Origin: Aliiroseovarius sp. F47248L
Lineage (GTDB): Bacteria; Pseudomonadota; Alphaproteobacteria; Rhodobacterales; Rhodobacteraceae
Length of the DNA stretch: 64,000 bases
Reading direction: 5' to 3'
Assembly (NCBI RefSeq): GCF_023016085.1
Contig: NZ_JALKBF010000001.1
Span: 2,780,501 to 2,844,500, forward strand
Part shown: one piece after another, positions 56,911-64,000 of the stretch
Position numbering within the stretch: the stretch's first letter is position 1
Layout: each line of letters opens with the position of its first letter
Notes under the pieces: generated by a model
Database searches by the model: none
Told to the model about the DNA's origin: nothing
The model's input: the letters and a program-made list of their open reading frames with translations, nothing else
Made by a program: the position numbers and the translations under genes

Positions 56911-57708
56911 TTGGATTTTGACCGTTTGGAAAGCGTCATGCGCAAACTGGCGCTTGAAGCTGGTGATGTGATTATGGAGATCTATGGCTCAGATGATTTC
57001 GACGTCCGGTCGAAATCCGACGACAGCCCGGTGACGGCTGCCGACGAAGCAGCTGACGCGGTGATCTCGGCCGGGCTGCGTGACGCTTTTCCTGACGTGC
57101 TGTTGGTGACAGAAGAACAGGCTGACAGTCATGGCCAACAAGCCAGCGAGTTTCTGATCGTCGATCCATTGGACGGCACAAAAGAGTTCATCCACCGGCG
57201 CGGCGATTTCACCGTGAATATTGCCTATGTCGTGGATGGCACTCCCATTCGGGGTGTCGTTTATGCCCCTGCGAAGGGTCGCATTTTCTTCACCCGCTCA
57301 GATGGCAAAAGCGTCGAAGAGCAAGGCCCGTTCGACAAGGGTGTGGTTGGAGACCTGTCACTCATTTCCGTCTCAAACCCTGACAATCAAGCATTGATGA
57401 TCGTGGCGTCCAAGTCGCACCGCGATCAGGCCACGGATGATTACATTGGCAAATACGCCGTGAATGACATGCGGTCGGCGGGAAGTTCGCTGAAGTTCTG
57501 TCTGGTCGCAACCGGCGAGGCGGATCTTTATCCCCGGGTGGGTCGCACGATGGAATGGGACACGGCTGCCGGTCATGCCGTGCTGAAAGGCGCAGGAGGG
57601 GATGTTGTGCGCTTCGACGACCACACACCGCTAACCTATGGTAAACAAGACTATGCCAACCCGTTTTTCATCGCCTACGCGCCCGGAGTAAACCTGAAGA
57701 AAGCCTGA
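56911..57708 (+). CDS. cysQ: 3'(2'),5'-bisphosphate nucleotidase CysQ
   Basis: Removes the 3' phosphate of PAP, the by-product of PAPS-dependent sulfate transfer and assimilation. 265 residues from TTG 56911, which has AGGAG 6-7 bases upstream; ATG 56938 is the alternative and the longer frame from 56680 is rejected. Inositol-monophosphatase fold: KSDDSPVTAADEAAD, LLVTEEQ, metal motif VDPLDGTKEFI (about 84-94) and EWDTAAGHAVLKGAGG. It is 3 bases before kdsB and near a sulfotransferase (63.4 kb), a meaningful pairing. Confidence 0.93.
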   Translation: MDFDRLESVMRKLALEAGDVIMEIYGSDDFDVRSKSDDSPVTAADEAADAVISAGLRDAFPDVLLVTEEQADSHGQQASEFLIVDPLDGTKEFIHRRGDFTVNIAYVVDGTPIRGVVYAPAKGRIFFTRSDGKSVEEQGPFDKGVVGDLSLISVSNPDNQALMIVASKSHRDQATDDYIGKYAVNDMRSAGSSLKFCLVATGEADLYPRVGRTMEWDTAAGHAVLKGAGGDVVRFDDHTPLTYGKQDYANPFFIAYAPGVNLKKA

Positions 57709-57711
57709 TGA

Positions 57712-58515
57712 ATGAGTGTTCTGATCGTCATACCGGCACGCTTCGCATCGGTCCGCTTTCCCGGAAAGGCGCTGGTGCCCCTGCGCGGGGCAACTGGGCA
57801 AAAAAAGTCACTGATCCAGCGCAGTTGGGATGCCGCCCAAGCTGTGAGCGACGTCGACCGCGTCGTCGTGGCAACAGATGACAGCCGTATTCGGGCTGAG
57901 GCGGAAGGCTTTGGGGCCGAAGTTGTGATGACATCTTCGGCTTGTCGTAACGGGACTGAACGCTGCGCCGAGGCGCTGGACGCGCTGGGCGGTGGGTATG
58001 ACATCGTTGTGAACCTGCAAGGCGATGCACCGCTGACGCCCCCTTGGTTTGTCGAAGCCTTGATCGACGCCCTGACCGCCCATCCAATTGCTGAAATGGC
58101 CACTCCGGTTCTGCGATGTGATGGTCGTGCGCTTAGCGGGTTTCTGGATGACCGTCGTGCAGGGCGGGTCGGGGGAACCACTGCGGCCTTCGGGGCCGAG
58201 GGTAAGGCGCTGTATTTCTCGAAAGAGGTCATCCCCTATACCGTAGATGACAAATGGGACGATCAGGCCGCGACACCGGTGTTTCATCATGTGGGCGTCT
58301 ATGCTTACCGTCCTGCGGCATTGGCAGCCTATGCGCGCTGGACTCCCGGACCGTTGGAGCAATTGGAAGGATTGGAACAGCTTCGCTTTCTTGAACGGGA
58401 CCATCCTGTTCAATGCGTCGAAGTCGACGCACGCGGTCGGCAGTTCTGGGAAGTGAACAACCCTGAAGATGTTGAAAGAATCGAAAGTATCCTGAATGAC
58501 CTTGGCATGGCGTAG
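57712..58515 (+). CDS. kdsB: 3-deoxy-manno-octulosonate cytidylyltransferase (CMP-Kdo synthetase)
   Basis: Activates Kdo as CMP-Kdo for lipopolysaccharide or capsule. 267 residues. VLIVIPARFASVRFPGKALVPL is the nucleotide-binding start, VVVATDD, NGTERCAEAL and NLQGDAPLTPPWFVEAL follow, and FHHVGVYAYRPAALAAY and LEQLEGLEQLRFLE are the family C-terminal segments. Slightly longer than E. coli KdsB (248), with a few extra residues near 25-35 and 135-155. Co-transcribed with cysQ. Confidence 0.92.
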   Translation: MSVLIVIPARFASVRFPGKALVPLRGATGQKKSLIQRSWDAAQAVSDVDRVVVATDDSRIRAEAEGFGAEVVMTSSACRNGTERCAEALDALGGGYDIVVNLQGDAPLTPPWFVEALIDALTAHPIAEMATPVLRCDGRALSGFLDDRRAGRVGGTTAAFGAEGKALYFSKEVIPYTVDDKWDDQAATPVFHHVGVYAYRPAALAAYARWTPGPLEQLEGLEQLRFLERDHPVQCVEVDARGRQFWEVNNPEDVERIESILNDLGMA

Positions 58516-58757
58516 GATGCAAAATTTTGCTTCTGACTTCACTTATATAACGGGCGACCCACCGCGCCTATTCGCGGAATAATGGAATTGCCTTGAGAAA
58601 AGTCGTCGATTGACCCAGTATCGTGAACAATTGCCATGAAGTTGTCAGATTTTCCGCCCATTAGTGCACGGTATATTGTTTAAGCCTTCACAGGTAATGT
58701 AATTGTTGGCCTTCCAAATTTTTATTCAGGCGGATCGGCCACAACAGAGGTGTTTGT
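58516..58757. other. kdsB-galU intergenic region
   Basis: 242 bases. A small hairpin CCGCG/CGCGG (58562-58577) lies 45 bases after kdsB without a T-run. The rest is fairly A/T-rich (58580-58740) and must hold the galU promoter, but no clear -35/-10 pair stands out. AGAGGT precedes the galU ATG. Confidence 0.4.
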
Positions 58758-59654
58758 ATGACGCACAAGAAAGTCACCAAGGCCATTTTTCCGGTTGCCG
58801 GGTTGGGAACGCGATTTCTGCCCGCTACGAAATCAATTCCAAAAGAGATTATGACGCTGGTTGACCGTCCGCTGATCCAATACGCGATCGATGAAGCACG
58901 GGCAGCTGGGATCAAGGAATTCATTTTCGTCACCTCGCGCGGCAAAGGCGCGCTAGAGGATTATTTCGATAACTCCCCGGTTCTGGAACAAGAGCTGCGC
59001 AGGAAGGGCAAGGATGCCCTGCTTGAGATTCTCAAGGACACCAACATGGAAAGCGGCGCGATCGCTTACATGCGTCAGCACAAGGCGCTGGGCTTGGGGC
59101 ATGCGGTCTGGTGTGCACGTCGCCTGATCGCCAACGAGCCGTTCGCGGTTATCTTGCCCGATGACGTGATCGCTGCTGAAAAACCCTGCCTGCAACAGAT
59201 GGTCGAAGCCTATAACGAAACCGGCGGCTGTATGGTGGCAGCTATGGAAGTGCCAGCCGAGAAAGCCAGCGCATATGGCGTTCTTGATGTGAAACAGGAT
59301 ATGGGGGCCATGGTCTCGGTTAAGGGGATGGTCGAAAAGCCGTCTGTCGAGGAAGCACCTTCAAACTTGGCGGTAATTGGGCGCTATATCCTGACCCCTG
59401 ACGTGCTGCGTAGCCTGAACAAGATGAAAAGCGGTGCTGGCGGTGAAATTCAACTGACAGACGCCATCGCCTCGGAAATCGAGCAAGGGCGCGACGTGTT
59501 TGGATACCGGTTCCGCGGCCAGCGGTTTGATTGCGGCTCCAAGGCAGGATTCTTGCAGGCAACTGTTGCCTTTGGCATGGCCCGCGAAGAGCTTCGGGAA
59601 GAGTTTTCCTGCTATCTTCATGACATCGTGGCGCAACAAAAGGCGGCCGAGTAA
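58758..59654 (+). CDS. galU: UTP-glucose-1-phosphate uridylyltransferase
   Basis: Makes UDP-glucose. 298 residues. The N-terminal KAIFPVAGLGTRFLPATKSIPKEIMTLVDRPLIQYAIDEA (residues about 8-47) is diagnostic, followed by LGLGHAVWCAR, FAVILPDDVI and EKPSVEEAPSNLAVIGRYIL and GGEIQLTDAI. Together with galE it supplies UDP-glucose and UDP-galactose. It leads the plus-strand run galU, two glycosyltransferases, branching enzyme and sulfotransferase. Confidence 0.95.
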   Translation: MTHKKVTKAIFPVAGLGTRFLPATKSIPKEIMTLVDRPLIQYAIDEARAAGIKEFIFVTSRGKGALEDYFDNSPVLEQELRRKGKDALLEILKDTNMESGAIAYMRQHKALGLGHAVWCARRLIANEPFAVILPDDVIAAEKPCLQQMVEAYNETGGCMVAAMEVPAEKASAYGVLDVKQDMGAMVSVKGMVEKPSVEEAPSNLAVIGRYILTPDVLRSLNKMKSGAGGEIQLTDAIASEIEQGRDVFGYRFRGQRFDCGSKAGFLQATVAFGMAREELREEFSCYLHDIVAQQKAAE

Positions 59655-59660
59655 CCCTCG

Positions 59661-60698
59661 GTGCGCGATGCCGGATCGGATCTGTGGTCGGCCTATCGTA
59701 TGCGGTGGAAACGTCGGCGATTGATCTGGCGATCCATTCGGTCGCGCCAAGATCTTGTGACGGTGGTCGACCGCACGGACCGAATTGATCCCGGTGATGT
59801 TCTGGCGTTCACAACAGCACGCAATGAAATCACCCGACTGCCGCACTTTCTGGCGCATTACCGCGCGCTGGGTGTAAGTCATTTCCTGTTCGTCCTGAAC
59901 AACAGCGATGATCCGTCAGAAGCCTTTTTGGCAGATCAGCCTGACGTTTCCTTGTGGCGCACTAGTGCCAGCTACAAGGCGTCGCGCTTCGGGGTCGACT
60001 GGACCACATGGCTTCAGTTTCGCCATGGCCATCGCCGCTGGTGCTTGACTGTGGATGTGGACGAGCTGCTGATCTATCCCCATTGCGACACCCGATCCCT
60101 GACAGACCTGACTGCGCATCTGGCGCAATCCGGCGCGACGGCGATGGGGGCTTTGATGCTGGACATGTTTCCAAAGGGACCGCTAGACCAGCCGACATAT
60201 ACACCGGGTCAGAATCCGATTAGGACCTTGCCGTATTTTGATGCGGGCCGCTATCGAGCGCAGCGGCAATCTCCGGCACAGAATTTGTGGTTGCAGGGCG
60301 GGCCACGTGACCGCGTTTTCTTCGCAGACCAGCCCGCCCGCGCGCCCACGCTGAACAAGCTGCCGCTCGTGCGCTGGAATCGGCGTTTCGCCTATATGAA
60401 CTCGACCCATTCAATGCTTCCACCACGTTTGAACCTCGAATGGGATGGGCCAGCGCACCTGTCGGGTGACAACCGTCTTTCCGGTGCGTTGTTACACACG
60501 AAATTCCTGCCGGACGTCGCAACCCGATCGCGGGAAGAGAAGGCGCGGCAGGAACATTTTGGCCAGCCTGAAGACTTTAACGCCTATTACGACTGGCTCT
60601 CATCCGCGCCCGACCTGTGGCACGACGGGGCGGTGGCATATCAGGACTGGCGTCAGTTGCTGGAAATGGGGCTTATTTCTGATGGCGGCTGGGCATAA
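59661..60698 (+). CDS. Glycosyltransferase (family 2/92-like), paralogue 1
   Basis: 345 residues. The segment AFTTARNEITRLPHFLAHYRALGVSHFLFVLNNSDD (around 50-85) is typical of the Glyco_tranf_2_4/GT92-like group; CLTVDVDELLIYP carries the probable DxD metal motif (about 128-140). There is no membrane segment. It is clearly related along its whole length to the next gene. The start GTG 59661 is supported by matching N-termini of the two paralogues (DLWSAYRMRWKRR against VWTSYRLRLKRK). Donor and acceptor are unknown. Confidence 0.78.
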   Translation: MRDAGSDLWSAYRMRWKRRRLIWRSIRSRQDLVTVVDRTDRIDPGDVLAFTTARNEITRLPHFLAHYRALGVSHFLFVLNNSDDPSEAFLADQPDVSLWRTSASYKASRFGVDWTTWLQFRHGHRRWCLTVDVDELLIYPHCDTRSLTDLTAHLAQSGATAMGALMLDMFPKGPLDQPTYTPGQNPIRTLPYFDAGRYRAQRQSPAQNLWLQGGPRDRVFFADQPARAPTLNKLPLVRWNRRFAYMNSTHSMLPPRLNLEWDGPAHLSGDNRLSGALLHTKFLPDVATRSREEKARQEHFGQPEDFNAYYDWLSSAPDLWHDGAVAYQDWRQLLEMGLISDGGWA

Positions 60699-60738
60699 AC
60701 CAGTGTTAGCGTGACACCGGTCAGAAACGAGGAATACG

Positions 60739-61749
60739 TTGAGCGTTTGGACATCATACCGACTGCGGCTAAAACGCAAGCAATGCCAAATCCGGGCATT
60801 TCGCAAGCGGCGTGAGCTGACCGAGATTGCCAATCGGGCCGGGGCCATCAAACAAAACGACATTCTCTGCTTCACGACGATCCGCAACGAATGTATCCGA
60901 CTTCCCTATTTTTTGAACTACTATCGCGACCTTGGCGTGAACCATTTCCTTTTTGTCGATAACGGCTCTACGGATGGCGGCTCAGAATATCTGGCCGACC
61001 AACCGGACGTCTCGCTCTGGTCCACGGATGCAAGTTACAAGAACGCCAATTTCGGGGTGAACTGGACTGGGTGGTTGCAACGTAAATATGCCCACGGGCA
61101 TTGGTCGCTGGTGGTCGATCCTGACGAATTTCTAGTCTATCCCTTCTGCGATACGAGGCCGCTTCGGGCGCTGACGGATTGGCTGGATACATCGGGCGTC
61201 AGATCCTTTGGCGTCATGCTTTTAGACATGTATCCGAAAGGTCCGATGCACAGTCTCAGTTATGCAGCCGGGCAAAACCCATTTGAACTTGCGGACTGGT
61301 TTGACAGTGGCAATTACACCATCAGCAAAAATCTAAAATACGGCAACTTGTGGATACAGGGTGGTCCGCGTGCGCGCGCTTTCTTTCGAGATGATCCCGA
61401 AAAAGCACCTGCCCTGAACAAGATCCCTTTGGTGAAATGGAGCCGAAACTATTCATATGTCAGCTCGACCCACGCGCTTTTGCCGCGCGGCTTGAACCTA
61501 GTCTATGACCAATGGGGCGGCGAGAAAGCCTCGGGCTGTTTATTACATGCAAAGTTTTTGGACACCTTCAGGGAAAAGTCGATCGAGGAACTGACGCGCG
61601 GCCAGCACTATGCCAACAGTCACGAATATCGCGCCTATCACGATGGCACCAATGAAGACACCGACCTGTGGTGCGACTGGAGCGAGAAGTACATGAATTG
61701 GCGCCAGCTTGAGATGCTGGGCCTGATGTCGAAAGGAAACTGGGCATGA
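60739..61749 (+). CDS. Glycosyltransferase (family 2/92-like), paralogue 2
   Basis: 336 residues; a tandem relative of the preceding gene, with shared FTTIRNE, LADQPDVSLW, YPFCDTR, MLLDMYPKGP, NLWIQGGPR and NWRQLEMLGLMSKGNWA. The DxD-like motif is VVDPDEFLVYP (about 125-135). The start is TTG 60739 with GAGGA 5 bases upstream, so the TTG is likely genuine. Its TGA overlaps the next ATG. Donor unknown. Confidence 0.78.
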   Translation: MSVWTSYRLRLKRKQCQIRAFRKRRELTEIANRAGAIKQNDILCFTTIRNECIRLPYFLNYYRDLGVNHFLFVDNGSTDGGSEYLADQPDVSLWSTDASYKNANFGVNWTGWLQRKYAHGHWSLVVDPDEFLVYPFCDTRPLRALTDWLDTSGVRSFGVMLLDMYPKGPMHSLSYAAGQNPFELADWFDSGNYTISKNLKYGNLWIQGGPRARAFFRDDPEKAPALNKIPLVKWSRNYSYVSSTHALLPRGLNLVYDQWGGEKASGCLLHAKFLDTFREKSIEELTRGQHYANSHEYRAYHDGTNEDTDLWCDWSEKYMNWRQLEMLGLMSKGNWA

Positions 61750-63443
61750 GCCTTGGGATCGTCATGTTGGTGCACGACGCGCTTGATCGCGCCGAACAAC
61801 TGGTGCGCCACTGGTCGACGCATGGCTGCCCCGTCGTCGTGCATGTCGATGCACATGTGACGCAAGAAGACTTCTCGAATTTTACAGGTGCACTTAGTGA
61901 TTTAAGCAACGTTCGGTTCTGCAGGCGGCGTCATTGCAAATGGGGCACATGGTCATTGGTGGCGGCCAGTCAAACAGCTTCTGAAGCTATGTTAGAGACG
62001 TTTCCGGACGTGCAGCACGTATTGCTCGCATCGGGAAGTTGTCTACCGCTGCGTCCGATCTCCGAGATGCGCTCATATCTCAACAATCGCCCACAAACCG
62101 ACTTTATCGAAAGCGTCACGACCGAGGACGTGCCGTGGACCATCGGCGGCCTGGACATTGAAAGGTTCACGCTTCGGTTCCCGTTCTCATGGAAACGTCA
62201 GCGCCGTCTGTTTGACGCATATGTCAGCATTCAACGCCGGCTTGGCGTTAAACGGGACATCCCTGACGGGCTTATACCCCATCTGGGCAGCCAGTGGTGG
62301 TGCCTGACGCGGGCCACCCTGTCGGCGATCCTGAACGATCCGCTCCGGTCTGCAAATGATCGGTACTTCCGGCAGGTGTGGATCCCTGATGAAAGCTACT
62401 ATCAGACCCTCGCGCGCCGTCATTCATCCCGGATCGAAAGCCGGTCACTGACCCTGTCGAAGTTCGATTTTCAGGGCAAGCCACATGTGTTTTATGACGA
62501 CCATCTGCAACTGTTACGACGATCTGATTGCTTTGTAGCCCGTAAGGCGTGGCGTTATGCCGGCAAGCTATATGATAGCTTTCTCTCCGAGCAGCCAAGT
62601 GTCATGACTGGCGCAGAACCAAATCCAGGCAAAATCGATCGGATTTTCACCAAAGCCATCGAAAGACGTACCAAAGGTCGACCCGGTCTCTATATGCCAA
62701 GCCGGTTCCCTCGCCCTGGCCATGAAGGCAACATGACCGCCGCGCGCTATACAGTTCTGGAAGGATTTACCGAGCTGTTCGAAGGATTTGACGAATGGCT
62801 GACAAGCACCGTAAACGCCCGCGTTCACGGTCACCTTTTTGCCGAAGACAAGGTACATTTCGCGGGCGGGGTGCAGGATTTCTTTGGTGCGCTGACGGAT
62901 TCGGCGAGCCTGCGTGACTATAATCCCAAAGCATTTCTGACCAATCTGATTTGGAACACACGCGGAGAGCGTCAGTGTTTTCAGTACGGGCCGCGAGACA
63001 ACCAAGATCTGTCCTGGGACATCGCCAAGGACTCAAACGCACGTATCTATGTTGTGTCCGGGGCTTGGGCAGTGCCGCTGTTTCAATCGAACCGCAACTT
63101 CTCGGATATTCGAGGCGAGGCGGCACGATTGCAAAGGATTGAAAGCGAACACCTGACCGCGTTGCGGTCAAGTTATGCGCGTGCGCGCACGCAAATCTGG
63201 TCTCTTGCCGATTTTGTGCTAAACCCATCCGAAGTCCTGCAAAGCGTGGTGGAAGACATCGGTCCGCAAAAGACAGGTGCTTTGACGAGCCTGCCAAAAA
63301 TGAAACCACTTCAAGGTTTTGGTCAGTTTCTTCAGGATCTCAAGAATCAAGGCATGCACCCCTATTTAATGGGCGATTTCCCGGCAAGGCATGACCTTGT
63401 GCCCACCACCCGCATCTCACGCAAACCCTATCTGGTGAAGTGA
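61746..63443 (+). CDS. GT14-like branching N-acetylglucosaminyltransferase with long C-terminal domain
   Basis: 565 residues. The N-terminal ~260 residues resemble core-2/I-branching beta-1,6-GlcNAc transferases: IVMLVHDALDRAEQLVRHW, VVVHVDAHV, KWGTWSLVAA, HVLLASGSCLPLRPISEM and LGSQWWCLTRATLSAIL with WIPDESYYQTL. The C-terminal ~300 residues form a separate region, probably the domain called DUF5927/5928 in relatives, whose function is unknown. No membrane anchor. ATGA overlap with the preceding glycosyltransferase; the sulfotransferase starts 4 bases after its stop. Confidence 0.75.
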   Translation: MSLGIVMLVHDALDRAEQLVRHWSTHGCPVVVHVDAHVTQEDFSNFTGALSDLSNVRFCRRRHCKWGTWSLVAASQTASEAMLETFPDVQHVLLASGSCLPLRPISEMRSYLNNRPQTDFIESVTTEDVPWTIGGLDIERFTLRFPFSWKRQRRLFDAYVSIQRRLGVKRDIPDGLIPHLGSQWWCLTRATLSAILNDPLRSANDRYFRQVWIPDESYYQTLARRHSSRIESRSLTLSKFDFQGKPHVFYDDHLQLLRRSDCFVARKAWRYAGKLYDSFLSEQPSVMTGAEPNPGKIDRIFTKAIERRTKGRPGLYMPSRFPRPGHEGNMTAARYTVLEGFTELFEGFDEWLTSTVNARVHGHLFAEDKVHFAGGVQDFFGALTDSASLRDYNPKAFLTNLIWNTRGERQCFQYGPRDNQDLSWDIAKDSNARIYVVSGAWAVPLFQSNRNFSDIRGEAARLQRIESEHLTALRSSYARARTQIWSLADFVLNPSEVLQSVVEDIGPQKTGALTSLPKMKPLQGFGQFLQDLKNQGMHPYLMGDFPARHDLVPTTRISRKPYLVK

Positions 63444-63447
63444 TCTT

Positions 63448-64000
63448 ATGACTGGTCCTTTTGATTCCTTCGTCATTTTCGCCGAGATGCGCACAGGCTC
63501 AAACTTTCTGGAAAGCAATCTAGATCAGTTCCCCGGCCTTCAGTGCTATGGCGAGGCGTTCAACCCCTATTTCATGGTGTCGCCGCAGACAGAAGAATTG
63601 TTTGGAATCACCGTGGCAATGCGGGATGCCAACCCCATGCTTCTGCTGGAACGTATGAAATCTGAAACCGAGGGTCTGCCCGGCTTTCGCTTCTTTCACG
63701 ACCATGACCCGCGAATGTTCAATGCGCTGATCGACGATCCGCGCTGCGCCAAGATCATTCTGACGCGCAACCCGGTCGAGGCCTATGTGTCGCGCAGGAT
63801 CGCGATGGCAACCGACCAATGGCAGCTGAGCGATCAGAGCGATGCCCGTAAGGAAAGGGCACGTTTCATTCCGGACGATTTCGAGAAGCTGTTCTATCGG
63901 TTCAAGAGCTTTCAGCTAAAGGTCAAGGATCGCCTGCAAAGATCGGGACAAACTGCTTTCTATATCGACTATGAAGAAGTGCAGAATCTAAGCGTGGTCA
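63448..64000 (+). CDS. PAPS-dependent sulfotransferase (Stf0/NodH-like), 3' truncated by window
   Basis: The frame is open from ATG 63448 to the end of the window (184 codons visible). FAEMRTGSNFLESNL (residues 11-25) is the 5'-phosphosulfate-binding loop of PAPS sulfotransferases, and KIILTRNPVEAYVSRRIAMA (102-121) the 3'-phosphate-binding segment with R107 and S115. FYIDYEEV near 171-178 also fits. The arrangement resembles Stf0/NodH-type carbohydrate sulfotransferases. It follows the branching enzyme after 4 bases, so a glycan acceptor is likely. Confidence 0.82.
   Translation, partial: MTGPFDSFVIFAEMRTGSNFLESNLDQFPGLQCYGEAFNPYFMVSPQTEELFGITVAMRDANPMLLLERMKSETEGLPGFRFFHDHDPRMFNALIDDPRCAKIILTRNPVEAYVSRRIAMATDQWQLSDQSDARKERARFIPDDFEKLFYRFKSFQLKVKDRLQRSGQTAFYIDYEEVQNLSVV

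Noticed and set aside
56680..57708. 342-residue version of cysQ starting at 56680
   Set aside because: The extra 77 residues lie antisense to the permease N-terminus and have no family similarity; TTG 56911 has a good ribosome site.
58562..58577. Hairpin after kdsB as a terminator
   Set aside because: Only a 5-bp stem and no T-run; noted in the intergenic entry but not called as a terminator.

Overview
This 64 kb window looks like a contiguous chromosomal segment around the replication origin of an alphaproteobacterium, most likely Rhodobacterales/Roseobacter group. The grounds are the block rho-mnmE-mnmG-rsmG-parA-parB next to an origin-like region, the facing block maf-aroE-coaE-dnaQ-secB, a monomeric-type isocitrate dehydrogenase, a YlxR-L7Ae fusion, two perfect ParB-binding parS sites, and alphaproteobacterial-style heat-shock promoters. 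I saw no rRNA, tRNA, CRISPR array, insertion sequence or prophage. All identifications come from reading motifs and gene order; no database search was run.

Layout. 1-8.7 kb: 3' end of icd, a membrane-anchored ClpP-fold protein, maeB, galE, mutS. 8.7-12.9 kb: grpE and hrcA (minus), then rph-rdgB-hemW (plus). 12.9-20.2 kb: minus-strand block parB, parA, rsmG, mnmG, mnmE, rho, hemJ. 20.23-20.63 kb: gene-free oriC candidate with several DnaA-box-like sites; flanking genes diverge from it. 20.6-27.4 kb: maf-aroE-coaE-dnaQ, secB, idi, fxsA, timA-mltA-smr. 27.4-30.5 kb: a lipoprotein hydrolase and hslVU. 30.5-38.2 kb: a KpsC/KpsS-like protein, hemH, a BioC-like protein, comF, a grx/nitrilase/MarR/GNAT run, ubiG, pip. 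38.2-43.8 kb: rimP-nusA-ylxR-infB behind a leader holding a terminator-like hairpin. 43.8-52 kb: a 47-residue small protein, mutT, argJ, a parvulin, secA, a PstS-OmpA fusion, radC. 52-56 kb: dnaJ, dnaK, alkB. 56-64 kb: a polysaccharide locus with an ABC-2 export permease, cysQ, kdsB, galU, two tandem paralogous glycosyltransferases, a GT14-like branching enzyme and the start of a PAPS sulfotransferase.

How the parts connect. oriC, parS and ParAB form the replication/segregation module. SecB, SecA and a periplasmic parvulin serve export. GrpE, DnaK, DnaJ and HslVU are the proteostasis set; dnaK and hslV carry RpoH-like promoters, and no CIRCE element was found despite the presence of hrcA. In the right-hand locus GalU would supply UDP-glucose, KdsB CMP-Kdo, and the sulfotransferase would release PAP, which CysQ can remove. 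Together they suggest a branched, possibly sulfated surface polysaccharide, which is the best candidate here for an undescribed system.
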